A stretch of 64,000 nt of DNA from JBIOXB01 sp050732395 (GTDB lineage Bacteria; Zhuqueibacterota; Zhuqueibacteria; Zhuqueibacterales; Zhuqueibacteraceae). This document shows, piece by piece, positions 36,325-44,419 of this stretch. A program made the translations under genes and the position numbers. The first letter of the stretch is position 1. Every line of letters begins with the position of its first letter. The stretch is taken from the NCBI GenBank assembly GCA_050732395.1, contig JBOHQX010000078.1, positions 16,500 to 80,499 on the forward strand, given 5' to 3'. The notes beneath the pieces are model-generated. The model saw nothing but the letters and a program-made list of their open reading frames with translations, was not told where the DNA came from and made no database searches.

Positions 36325-37521
36325 TTGCGAGTGAGTAACCTAAACAAAACTGCTGCGAACCTCATTGCGCTTCTGTTGGGCGGCACGATGGCGATTGTGC
36401 TGGGCGAGGGCCTGCTGCGAATCTTTTTCGGTGCGAATGAACCCTTTTGCATGTACGAGCCCAATATTTCGCTCGAGCGGGAATTGTCCGACGGCGAGCG
36501 GCAGGGTTGTCCACAGGGTTTACGCTACTCCACCAATCAACAAGGCATGCGGGGCGACGACTACCCGGACGGCGCTTCTTCATATCGCATTTTGGCGATG
36601 GGCGGCAGCACCACGATTTGCACCTATCTGGATGATGCCAAGACCTGGCCGGCATTGGTTCAAAAAAAATTGGAGAAAACCGCTGACGGTCGGGCAGTCT
36701 GGGTGGGAAATATCGGCGCGAATGGATTGACTACGCGCAGCCATATCCTGCAAATGCTCTATTGCGTGCCGCAATATCGCGTCGAGGCCATGTTGCTGCT
36801 GGTCGGCATCAATGACCTGGTGCTGCGCCTTTGGGAGCATGAAAAGCATGACCCCAATTTCATGGAGAGCCCGGCGAACCGGCGTGCGCTCATGCAGCGG
36901 ATTTTTAGCGTCATGCCGGATAGCATGATCCATCCTGCTTATAAGCGCTTCGGTTTTTGGAAGCTGGCGCGGCGCACCAGAGCCGCCTTGCACAGCCACC
37001 ATCGCAGAAACCAAACCATTTCCGATTTGATGGCGTGGCGTCAAAATCGCGCGCAGGGCCATAAAATCACGAAGAGCCCCGACCTAACCGCTGCCTTGGA
37101 AGAATACGTGAGAAATATTGCCAATGTGGTCGAGCTGGCCAAACAAAGCAATATCCGGGTCATCACGATGACGCAGCCGGTGCTGTGGCATGCCGGTCTG
37201 CCGGAGGAAAATGCGAACCTTTTGTTCGGCTTTATCGGTGAGCCCGGGTTGGCGAATGGCCATGCGCATTATGCGGTGGAGATTCTGGCCGAGTGTATGA
37301 AACTGTATAACGAGAAACTCCTGCAACTTTGTGGGCAACTTGGGGTCGAGTGCATCGATCTGGCCGCGCTCTTGCCGCAAAACACGGAGGTGTTTTGCGA
37401 TGATTGCCATTTTACCGAGTTGGGCGCGGAGCTCGTTGCCGATATTGTTGTGGAATATTTTCACAAGCAGCATCCCGTTCAAGCAGCTCTCTATGTAGCG
37501 CAACACGCTGCTGGTGAATGA
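36325..37521 (+). CDS. membrane-anchored SGNH/GDSL-type hydrolase
   Basis: The 398-residue protein has one N-terminal helix (ANLIALLLGGTMAIVLGEGLLRIFF) that should anchor it with the catalytic domain outside. The SGNH blocks are ILAMGGSTTICTY (nucleophile Ser), GNIGANGLTTRSH (Gly), LLVGINDLVLRL (Asn) and DDCHFTELGAELVADI (Asp and His). Such proteins often remove or move acyl groups on glycans or lipids. TTG 36325 or GTG 36331 may be the start; neither has a clear ribosome site. It lies between radical SAM and glycosyltransferase genes, so O-acyl modification of the same product is a reasonable guess. Confidence 0.8.
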   Translation: MRVSNLNKTAANLIALLLGGTMAIVLGEGLLRIFFGANEPFCMYEPNISLERELSDGERQGCPQGLRYSTNQQGMRGDDYPDGASSYRILAMGGSTTICTYLDDAKTWPALVQKKLEKTADGRAVWVGNIGANGLTTRSHILQMLYCVPQYRVEAMLLLVGINDLVLRLWEHEKHDPNFMESPANRRALMQRIFSVMPDSMIHPAYKRFGFWKLARRTRAALHSHHRRNQTISDLMAWRQNRAQGHKITKSPDLTAALEEYVRNIANVVELAKQSNIRVITMTQPVLWHAGLPEENANLLFGFIGEPGLANGHAHYAVEILAECMKLYNEKLLQLCGQLGVECIDLAALLPQNTEVFCDDCHFTELGAELVADIVVEYFHKQHPVQAALYVAQHAAGE

Positions 37522-37557
37522 ACTCACCAGATTACTGCAACTGGAACTTCGCCTTTT

Positions 37558-37693
37558 TATCAAAGTTTTTGGTTGCGACTCTGCCGGCCGGTAAGTCTCT
37601 GCGAATCTTTGCGAGGCTCTGCGTGAGACTCATTTAGTTGCGGCTACGCCGTGCTGTGTGCTCCGTGTCCCTGTGTTCAAAGGCTCTTGTGTT
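37558..37693. repeat. intergenic repeat with CTGCGAATCTTTGCGAGG core
   Basis: The stretch from CAAAGTTTTTGGTTGCGACT through CTGCGAATCTTTGCGAGG and GCTACGCCGTGCTGTG to the final TGTCCCTGTGTT recurs, diverged, at about 59680-59825. A looser relative lies near 53978-54051. No coding signal. Confidence 0.7.
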
Positions 37694-37722
37694 CTTAAAC
37701 TGAAAACCGCAGTTCTTTCACC

Positions 37723-38526
37723 ATGCAACTCGAAGCTCCTGATACATTACGGTCGCCGCGCATGCGCGCGGCCAAGCCCAAGGTCATCGTGGTCATGCCG
37801 GCTTACAATGCCGCGGCGACCTTGGAGGCGACTTATCACGCCATCGATGCGCGCTGGATCAATGAGATCATTTTGGTCGATGATTGCAGCCAGGACGAAA
37901 CCGTCGCGATCGCCGAAAAGCTTTCTTTGCGCGTAATCCGTCATGCCAAAAATCTCGGTTACGGGGGCAATCAAAAGACCTGTTATGGCGAGGCCCTGCG
38001 CCGCGGCGCCGGCGTCATCGTCATGCTCCATCCTGATGGGCAATACGATCCGGCACTGCTACCGGATTTGATTCGACCGATCGCCGAGGGCCGCGCCGAG
38101 GTGGTACTCGGATCCAGATTCATCATCCCCGGCGGCGCGCGTCGCGGTGGCATGCCACTTTATCGCCTCCTCGCGAACCGCTTTTTGACTTTTTTTGAAA
38201 ACCTCATTTTGCGACAGCGTCTCAGCGAGTACCACACCGGGTATCGCGCCTACAGCCGCGCGTTTTTGGAAACCGTGCCTTTTCTGCACAACTCCAATGG
38301 GTTTCATTTTGACACGGAGATTCTCGTGCAAGCCGTGGCCTTTCGCCAGCGTCTCGTTGAAATTCCGATCGCCACGCGCTATTTTTCCGGTGCCTCCTCG
38401 GCCTCGCTGCCGCAATGTGCGATTTATGGCCTGATGACGTTGGTTACACTGTTAAAATTCATGCTGCATCGCGGGCGGCTTTACTCCTGCAGGCTTTTTT
38501 GCGCAACGCATGAAGATGGAAAATGA
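37723..38526 (+). CDS. GT2 glycosyltransferase, polyprenyl-phosphate sugar synthase type
   Basis: The 267-residue enzyme is of the DPM1/ArnC type, which loads a sugar on polyprenyl phosphate: VIVVMPAYNAAATLEATYH at the start, IILVDDCSQDETVAIA, the metal site in VMLHPDGQYDP, and LGSRFIIPGGARRGGMP. It lacks the C-terminal membrane helices of ArnC and ends in a cationic tail. The stop overlaps the next gene's ATG (ATGATG, 38523), a GT-C enzyme that would use the lipid-linked sugar outside the membrane. The pair therefore forms a two-step export-side glycosylation module. The sugar is unknown. Confidence 0.88.
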   Translation: MQLEAPDTLRSPRMRAAKPKVIVVMPAYNAAATLEATYHAIDARWINEIILVDDCSQDETVAIAEKLSLRVIRHAKNLGYGGNQKTCYGEALRRGAGVIVMLHPDGQYDPALLPDLIRPIAEGRAEVVLGSRFIIPGGARRGGMPLYRLLANRFLTFFENLILRQRLSEYHTGYRAYSRAFLETVPFLHNSNGFHFDTEILVQAVAFRQRLVEIPIATRYFSGASSASLPQCAIYGLMTLVTLLKFMLHRGRLYSCRLFCATHEDGK

Positions 38527-40025
38527 TGACGGAAAATCGCCGGCAATTGCACACTGATCTCGTCTTGATTTTTGCACTCGGATTGATCTTTCGGCTCGCC
38601 CTGCTGATGCTCTATCCCGTGCCCTATGGCAACGATGCCGCTGGCCGGCTTTACTATCGCGATTCGCTCTTGACCTGGCACTGGCTACCTGTGACACAAA
38701 CGCTGGTTCATTTCACTTTTATGTTGACGCACAACATTGGCGTCGTGCGTTTGGTCTTTGCCCTTGCCGGCAGTTTGGCGGCGGTGGCTTTTGCATTTTA
38801 TTTGCATACCTTTGCGTCTCGGCGCGCTGCTTTCATCGGTGGATTGTTATTTGCAATCAATACGCAGGCCGTATTTTTGTCCTTGATGCCGTATCAGGAA
38901 GTCCTTTTTCTAGGATTGCTTATTGGAAGTCTGGCGTTTTTTGTTCGCGAAAAAGAAACGCAGGCTCCGGCGAGAAACTTTGTGCTAGGCTCGATGCTTT
39001 ACGGCCTGGCGTGCCTGACCCGTTATGAAGCGTGGTTCATCTTGCCGGCGTTGTTTTTCGCAAGAATCTGGCGGGCGGCGGGCGTTCATGATCGCCGGAT
39101 CATGGCGGAGGGAATCAAAAGCTTTGTCGGATTGTTTTGGGGGCCGGCGCTGTGGTGCTTGATCAATTGGCAACACTGGGGCAGTCCTACGGCGTTTCTG
39201 TTTCATCATCCCGACCGTACGTTTTATGCGTGGGCGCCGCATGCGGAAGCCTTGCGGGTGTTGAACTATGCCGGCCTCCTGCTTTACTGGCTGGTAAGAT
39301 TTGGATCGCCACTCGTTCTGCTCGCGTTGCCAGGAATCTGGTTGGTCTGGAAAAATCGCCGCCTCATGCTTCCGGCTTTGTGGCCGTTGCTTCTGCTCTT
39401 GCTGCTGGTCCTGCTTTTTCTCATTTTCATCGCGGGCCGAGATTTTGCCACGGCGAATCGATTTGTCATGATTCCGCTCGGCCTCGCGCTCATTTTGGTG
39501 GCTTTGGGCATTGACCATCTGATCGAGCAGGCGTCGCAATCTTTCCGGCCGTGGCTGCAGAAGTGGACGAATCCGTTTGCTCGGACCGGAATCGCTGCAT
39601 TCCTGACGTTGCTGCTGTTGCTGTATGGTGCCGTACCGGTGAGGCAGGCCAATGGTCTGCCCGTGTATCGCGAGCCGTACGAGATCGCGAAATTTCTTGA
39701 ATCCCGCCTGGCGCGCGAGGAAAGCGCCGTCATTGTAGCGGCCTCTCACGAAGGCGAAGTGCCTATGCCGTATCAACGGATTTTTGGCCAGCTTGATATT
39801 GATAAAGAACGGCTGCTTTGTTCTTTTTTGATTGAACCGCAAAAGCTCGCGAATATCGAGACCTTTGTCCAGAGGCTTAATTTGCGCTACGTTATCATTT
39901 TTACCGGTGATGAGCAATCGCGAAGGGAAGAAGAAACCGTTTTTCTTCGCTTTGTTTCCGATCCCGGCAGCAACATGAAAAGAGTGTTTTCAAATAACGC
40001 TGCCGTGATCTACGAACGCACGTAA
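38523..40025 (+). CDS. GT-C type membrane glycosyltransferase (GT39/ArnT-like)
   Basis: The 500-residue protein has about ten to eleven membrane helices and a C-terminal exposed domain (residues about 385-500). An acidic pair in the first loop, PVPYGNDAAGRLYYRD, matches the catalytic loop of GT-C enzymes that use polyprenyl-phosphate sugars. The family is broad; PMT/ArnT-like is the best fit rather than a firm assignment. It starts within the stop of the lipid-sugar synthase gene. The acceptor could be lipid A, a lipoprotein or the unknown product of the radical SAM cluster. Confidence 0.8.
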   Translation: MMTENRRQLHTDLVLIFALGLIFRLALLMLYPVPYGNDAAGRLYYRDSLLTWHWLPVTQTLVHFTFMLTHNIGVVRLVFALAGSLAAVAFAFYLHTFASRRAAFIGGLLFAINTQAVFLSLMPYQEVLFLGLLIGSLAFFVREKETQAPARNFVLGSMLYGLACLTRYEAWFILPALFFARIWRAAGVHDRRIMAEGIKSFVGLFWGPALWCLINWQHWGSPTAFLFHHPDRTFYAWAPHAEALRVLNYAGLLLYWLVRFGSPLVLLALPGIWLVWKNRRLMLPALWPLLLLLLLVLLFLIFIAGRDFATANRFVMIPLGLALILVALGIDHLIEQASQSFRPWLQKWTNPFARTGIAAFLTLLLLLYGAVPVRQANGLPVYREPYEIAKFLESRLAREESAVIVAASHEGEVPMPYQRIFGQLDIDKERLLCSFLIEPQKLANIETFVQRLNLRYVIIFTGDEQSRREEETVFLRFVSDPGSNMKRVFSNNAAVIYERT

Positions 40026-40102
40026 CGCAGACAGCCAGTCTGCGCGAGACTGGCCCTTGAGTGGATGTGAGTTCCCAAATCCTGATTGCTGAGAATCACT
40101 AT

Positions 40103-41587
40103 ATGTCCGACGTCCTTCTTGCACACAGCTTCTTCTTACGTTTCGATCCCAAGCAATGGCGCACCATGCAGCCATATGCGCCCCTGGGCACACTCTACGC
40201 TGCCGCTTACTTGCAGCAGCATGGTTACGACGTGGCGCTGTTCGACAGCATGCTCGCAGAAGGTCCGGCCGATCTCATCCCCAAGCTGCAGACGCATCAA
40301 CCGCGCGCCGTGGTGTTTTATGAAGACAGTTTCAATTGGCTGAGTAAAATGTGCCTCACGCGCATGCGCGCGGCTTGTTTTGAAATGATCGCTTTGGCCA
40401 AGAAACATCTGGGGGTCAGTGTGCCGGTCATCGTCGCCGGCTCCGATGCCACGGATCACCAACAATTATATTTCGATCAGGGCGCGGACTTTGCCATTAT
40501 CGGGGAGGGTGAAATCACGCTGCACGAATTGCTCGGCGCATTGTTGAACAGACGTGAGAACAGAATCAATGACGTTGCCGGAGTCGCGAGGCCGGCAAAC
40601 GGGAGGACACAAACGCCGGCGGCGCGGGGCTTTCAAAAAGATCTCGATATCTTTCCGTTTCCCGCGTGGTCATTGTTGGAAGTGGAGAAGTATCGCGCGG
40701 CCTGGAGGAAGAAGCACGGTTACTATTCCCTCAATCTCGTCACTACCCGCGGCTGCCCATTTCGCTGCAATTGGTGCGCGAAGCCGATTTATGGCGACCG
40801 CTACAATTCGCGCTCGCCGGAAAATGTCGTGACAGAAATGCTGTGGCTGCGCCGGAATTTCCAACCCGATCACGTCTGGTTTGCCGACGATATTTTCGGC
40901 TTAAAGCCCGGCTGGGTGGAAAAATTCGGCGACGCGGTGCAAACTGCGGGCGCGGTTACGCCGTTCAAGATTCAAGCGCGAGTGGATTTGCTGCACGAAG
41001 AGGCCGTTACAGGGCTGAAAAAAGCCGGCTGCAAAACCGTGTGGGTCGGAGCGGAATCCGGCTCGCAAAGAATCTTGGAGGCCATGGACAAAGGCACAAC
41101 CGTCGAACAGATTTATGCCACCGCCCAGCGTTTGAGACGGCATGGCATCGAAGTGTGTTTCTTCTTGCAGTTCGGCTATCCCGGCGAAACCGATGAAGAC
41201 ATCGAAAAGACATTGAAAATGGTGCACGATTGCCAGCCGGACGACATCGGCATTTCCGTTTCTTACCCGATGCCGGGTACGCGTTTTTACGTGCGCGTGA
41301 AAAATGAAATGGGCGACAAGCATAACTGGGAGCATAGCGACGATCTCGATTTGATGTTTCGCGGACAATACCAGCCCGCATTTTATCGCCAATTGCATCG
41401 CGTGGTGCACCAGGAGTTTCGTTTGCGCAAGGCCGTGGTTTTGTTTTCAGATCTGTGGCGGCATCCGGGACAATTCACTCTGAACAATTTGCGACAGCTC
41501 ATTGGTACGGCCGCGCGCTACCCGCGGCTCTATGCCGACCGCGCGCGGCTGCAAAAATTGAAAATGCCGCGTCCGCTGCATTCGTGA
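40103..41587 (+). CDS. cobalamin-binding-type radical SAM protein 4
   Basis: The 494-residue protein has an N-terminal B12-type domain with PYAPLGTLYAAAYLQQHGYDV and FAIIGEGEITLHELL, and the radical SAM cysteines Cys218, Cys222 and Cys225 (CPFRCNWC). The core includes HVWFADDIFGLKPGW, VWVGAESGSQRILEAM and FFLQFGYPGETDEDI. The ATG at 40103 is chosen by alignment with the neighbouring paralogue at 41799 (MDILLTHGYF against MSDVLLAHSFF); a GTG at 40061 is in frame but has no ribosome site. Proteins 4 and 5 are clearly paralogous and separated only by an inverted-repeat element. Function unassigned. Confidence 0.85.
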   Translation: MSDVLLAHSFFLRFDPKQWRTMQPYAPLGTLYAAAYLQQHGYDVALFDSMLAEGPADLIPKLQTHQPRAVVFYEDSFNWLSKMCLTRMRAACFEMIALAKKHLGVSVPVIVAGSDATDHQQLYFDQGADFAIIGEGEITLHELLGALLNRRENRINDVAGVARPANGRTQTPAARGFQKDLDIFPFPAWSLLEVEKYRAAWRKKHGYYSLNLVTTRGCPFRCNWCAKPIYGDRYNSRSPENVVTEMLWLRRNFQPDHVWFADDIFGLKPGWVEKFGDAVQTAGAVTPFKIQARVDLLHEEAVTGLKKAGCKTVWVGAESGSQRILEAMDKGTTVEQIYATAQRLRRHGIEVCFFLQFGYPGETDEDIEKTLKMVHDCQPDDIGISVSYPMPGTRFYVRVKNEMGDKHNWEHSDDLDLMFRGQYQPAFYRQLHRVVHQEFRLRKAVVLFSDLWRHPGQFTLNNLRQLIGTAARYPRLYADRARLQKLKMPRPLHS

Positions 41588-41597
41588 GCTAGCTCTA

Positions 41598-41767
41598 CAA
41601 CGTTAAGTGATGCTGCCCTTCAATGCTGTCATTCAGAAGGAATCCTGGTAAGCTCTGTCAAAGCCTTGCTGAGTGATGCTCGTCCCAGACGCCGTGGAGA
41701 GCGCTAACCAAGATTCCGTCTGAATGACATACTCTGAGTGCAGGGTAAAATTCCAAACTTAACGTTG
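41598..41767. repeat. TGTCATTC-family inverted repeat, copy 2, with outer CAACGTTAAG arms
   Basis: Outer arms CAACGTTAAG (41598-41607) and CTTAACGTTG (41758-41767) are perfect. Inner arms at 41627-41653 and 41703-41729 match at 24 of 27 positions. The element fills the gap between two radical SAM genes. Confidence 0.8.
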
Positions 41768-41798
41768 CAGTACTAGCGTCTCAGTCTCTTGATCAACT

Positions 41799-43199
41799 AT
41801 GGACATTCTTCTCACCCACGGCTACTTTCTCGCGCAAGACCCCAAAGAGCTCGAAATCATGAAGCCCTATCCACCTTTGGGATTGCTCTATCTCTCCGCT
41901 TATCTTAAACAAAAAGGCTTTGCCGTCGAGATTTTTGACGGCACCTTTGCCGGAAAAGACCGTTTTGCGGAGTATCTGAACACGCACCGGCCGAAGCTCG
42001 TCGGCCTCTATTCCAATTTAATGACGAAATTCAACGTGCTGGAAATGATCAAACGAGCCAAAGCGCAGAATTGCATCGTCATCATGGGCGGGCCGGATCC
42101 GCCGAACTATGCCGAGCACTATCTCGATTTCGGTGCCGACGTCGTTGTCATTGGCGAAGGGGAAGAAGCGCTGCAGGAATTGATTCCGATTCTAGCCGCG
42201 GGAAAAAGTGCGCAGCTTGCAGAAGTGGCGGGTATTGTTTTCAAAAACGAGAGTGGCAGCTTTCAGCGTACGCCTGCGCGCCGTCTGCTGCCCGATCTCG
42301 ATGCTTTGCCGCCGCCCGACCGCCAGGCCATCGATTTGCCCAAGTACGTTGACACCTGGCGCACACATCACGGTATGGGCGCGGTTTCTTTGATCACCTC
42401 GCGCGGGTGTCCCTATTCCTGCACGTGGTGTAGCCATTCGGTTTTCGGCAAGACGCTGCGTAAGCGCAGCCCGCATCTATGCGTGGAAGAAGTCGAGCAG
42501 ATTCTTGCGACGTATCGCCCCGACATGCTGTGGTATGCCGACGATGTATTCAACATCAACCACAAGTGGTTTTTTGCATACGCCGCAGAGCTGAAGAAGC
42601 ATGGGATCAGAATTCCGTTCGAGTGCATTTGCCGTGCGGATCGCTTGAATGAAGACGTTGTGCAGGCTTTGAAGGAGATGGGCTGTTTCCGCGTGTGGAT
42701 CGGTTCCGAAAGCGGCTCGCAGCGCTTGCTGGATCAAATGCAACGCGGCGTCAAAGCCGAGCAGGTGCAAGAGATGACGCGGCTGGCGAAACGCTATGGC
42801 ATTGAAACCGGCATGTTCTTGATGTGGGGCTTTGAGGATGAAAATGAAGATGACATTGCGGCCACGATAGCGCATGTGAAAAAGGCCAGTCCGGATCTGG
42901 TGTTGACCACGGTGAGTTACCCGATCAAGGGCACGGCTTATTATCAACGGATGGCAGAGCAGAGCCTGGTGTTGGCAAATGGCAAATGGCAATCGACCAA
43001 TGACCGTGATTATCTGATTCGCGGGCGGCATAGCAAACGCTATTATGAGTTCGCCAATCGCTGGATGAACGGGGAGCTGGCGTCGCAACGTCTGCGCGAA
43101 AGCGGGAACGGCCAGTGGGCGGCCCGGATACGCGCACGGGCGCAGGCGCACCTTGGCAAGCTGGGCATGCGGCTGTCCGCCTATCAGCATGAGGCATGA
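41799..43199 (+). CDS. cobalamin-binding-type radical SAM protein 5
   Basis: The 466-residue protein repeats the plan of protein 4: PYPPLGLLYLSAYLKQKGFAV and VVVIGEGEEALQELI in the B12-type domain, then the radical SAM cysteines Cys204, Cys208 and Cys211 (CPYSCTWC), MLWYADDVFNINHKWF, VWIGSESGSQRLLDQM and FLMWGFEDENEDDI. Its close likeness to protein 4 points to tandem duplication. The start ATG at 41799 follows the inverted-repeat element without a clear Shine-Dalgarno. No associated peptide precursor gene was found, so a RiPP role is not favoured; a lipid or sugar substrate is more likely from context. Confidence 0.85.
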   Translation: MDILLTHGYFLAQDPKELEIMKPYPPLGLLYLSAYLKQKGFAVEIFDGTFAGKDRFAEYLNTHRPKLVGLYSNLMTKFNVLEMIKRAKAQNCIVIMGGPDPPNYAEHYLDFGADVVVIGEGEEALQELIPILAAGKSAQLAEVAGIVFKNESGSFQRTPARRLLPDLDALPPPDRQAIDLPKYVDTWRTHHGMGAVSLITSRGCPYSCTWCSHSVFGKTLRKRSPHLCVEEVEQILATYRPDMLWYADDVFNINHKWFFAYAAELKKHGIRIPFECICRADRLNEDVVQALKEMGCFRVWIGSESGSQRLLDQMQRGVKAEQVQEMTRLAKRYGIETGMFLMWGFEDENEDDIAATIAHVKKASPDLVLTTVSYPIKGTAYYQRMAEQSLVLANGKWQSTNDRDYLIRGRHSKRYYEFANRWMNGELASQRLRESGNGQWAARIRARAQAHLGKLGMRLSAYQHEA

Positions 43200-43388
43200 A
43201 TTCCACATTTTTATGGTAACAATTCAGATCACCGGCCGGGCGCTCTTGCTTTTGCTGGAGTTGGAACAATGAGTTGAAAAAGTGATCTTATCGGCTGGAA
43301 GATTTACAGCGCCCGGGCGAAGCCGTCTTATTGATTTGCTTCTCTTGATCAAATTGACTATGTTGCACGAAAAAATGCAGGAGGACGT

Positions 43389-44186
43389 ATGCGTATGTTA
43401 AAGGAAGGAGACCGCGGGGAAGAGGTTAAGACATTACAGCAGCGCTTGAAAGACCTGGGCTTCAACCCCGGCGCCATCGACGGTGAGTTTGGTTTGGGAA
43501 CGGAAGCGGCCGTACTTGCCTTTCAGAAGAGTGAAGGCTTGCTTGCCAACGGCATGGCAGATGAAGAAACGCTGCAAACCCTGGGATTCGAGCCCGACAT
43601 CAGCCCGCGCTCGACGACGCCCGAGGTCACGGTTGCGATGGTTACCAAAATGTTTCCATTCACACCCATCGATAACATCAAGAAAAACCTTCCGATCGTC
43701 CTTGACGCTTTGAAAGCCGCCGCTCTCATGGATAAAGACATGATCCTGATGGCGCTCGCTACCATCCGCGCAGAAACCGAAAGTTTCGAGCCCATCAGCG
43801 AATGGCCGTCCCGGTTCAACACTTCTCCCGGCGGGCATCCTTTCGATCTCTACGATCATCGCAGAGATTTGGGCAATCAGGGAGCACCTGATGGCGAGAA
43901 CTTTCGCGGTCGCGGTTTCGTCCAGCTCACCGGCCGCGCGAACTATCAGCAGTACAGTGGCCTCATCGGCCTGGGCAATCAATTGATCAACGCGCCGCAA
44001 GTGGCGAACGATCCTCCCATTGCCGCCAAGCTCCTGGCCACTTTCTTAAAGGACAAAGAGAAAGCGGTCCGTGCCGCGCTGCTGGCTGATGATCTAGGCA
44101 CTGCCCGCCGGCTGGTGAACGGGGGCAAGCATGGTTTGGATCGTCTTGTCGACGCCTTTCGTATTGGACAGCAGTTGATTGTTTGA
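43389..44186 (+). CDS. peptidoglycan-binding protein with GH19-like lysozyme/chitinase domain
   Basis: The 265-residue protein has an N-terminal peptidoglycan-binding domain type 1 (residues about 4-65: KTLQQRLKDLGFNPGAIDGEFG) and a GH19-like catalytic domain (about 75-260) with the probable acid Glu in ATIRAETESF and the hallmark RGRGFVQLTGRANYQQY. There is no signal peptide, as in phage-type endolysins and some T6SS-like effectors. AGGAGGA lies close before the ATG at 43389 and at better spacing before the in-frame ATG at 43395. No phage structural gene or holin is near, so an isolated cell-wall enzyme is the safer reading. Confidence 0.83.
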   Translation: MRMLKEGDRGEEVKTLQQRLKDLGFNPGAIDGEFGLGTEAAVLAFQKSEGLLANGMADEETLQTLGFEPDISPRSTTPEVTVAMVTKMFPFTPIDNIKKNLPIVLDALKAAALMDKDMILMALATIRAETESFEPISEWPSRFNTSPGGHPFDLYDHRRDLGNQGAPDGENFRGRGFVQLTGRANYQQYSGLIGLGNQLINAPQVANDPPIAAKLLATFLKDKEKAVRAALLADDLGTARRLVNGGKHGLDRLVDAFRIGQQLIV

Positions 44187-44419
44187 AACTTGTGCCGCAG
44201 CTTTTCTGGTAGTATCAGTAGTTTGTTACTGTCCAGCCTGAGCCGTTTACTTTTTCTTTGAGCTTAAGAGGTGCAGAATTTCTATGAAAAAGAGCATATT
44301 TGAAATGAACGGCGGTTTATGATTAGCGATCTGCGATTTCAGATCTTGACATATCCTTCGGAAATCGAAAATCGTAAATCTTCAATCGCAAATCAATCAT
44401 TCGGCAGAGGGAGAGCACT
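44187..44419. other. gap with low-complexity CGATCTGCGATTT-like sequence
   Basis: No gene is supported. The 3' half consists of degenerate repeats such as AGCGATCTGCGATTTCAGATC and GAAAATCGTAAATCTTCAATCGCAAATC, a style also seen at 6863-6910, 50566-50583 and 57392-57440. AGAGGGAGAG before 44420 serves as the ribosome site of the next gene. Confidence 0.5.

Noticed and set aside
28057..43199. RiPP biosynthetic cluster
   Set aside because: Five radical SAM genes raised the idea, but no short precursor frame, leader-binding domain or peptidase/exporter was found.
43389..44186. Prophage or tailocin lysis cassette
   Set aside because: The GH19-like enzyme stands alone; no holin, spanin, tail or capsid gene is near.
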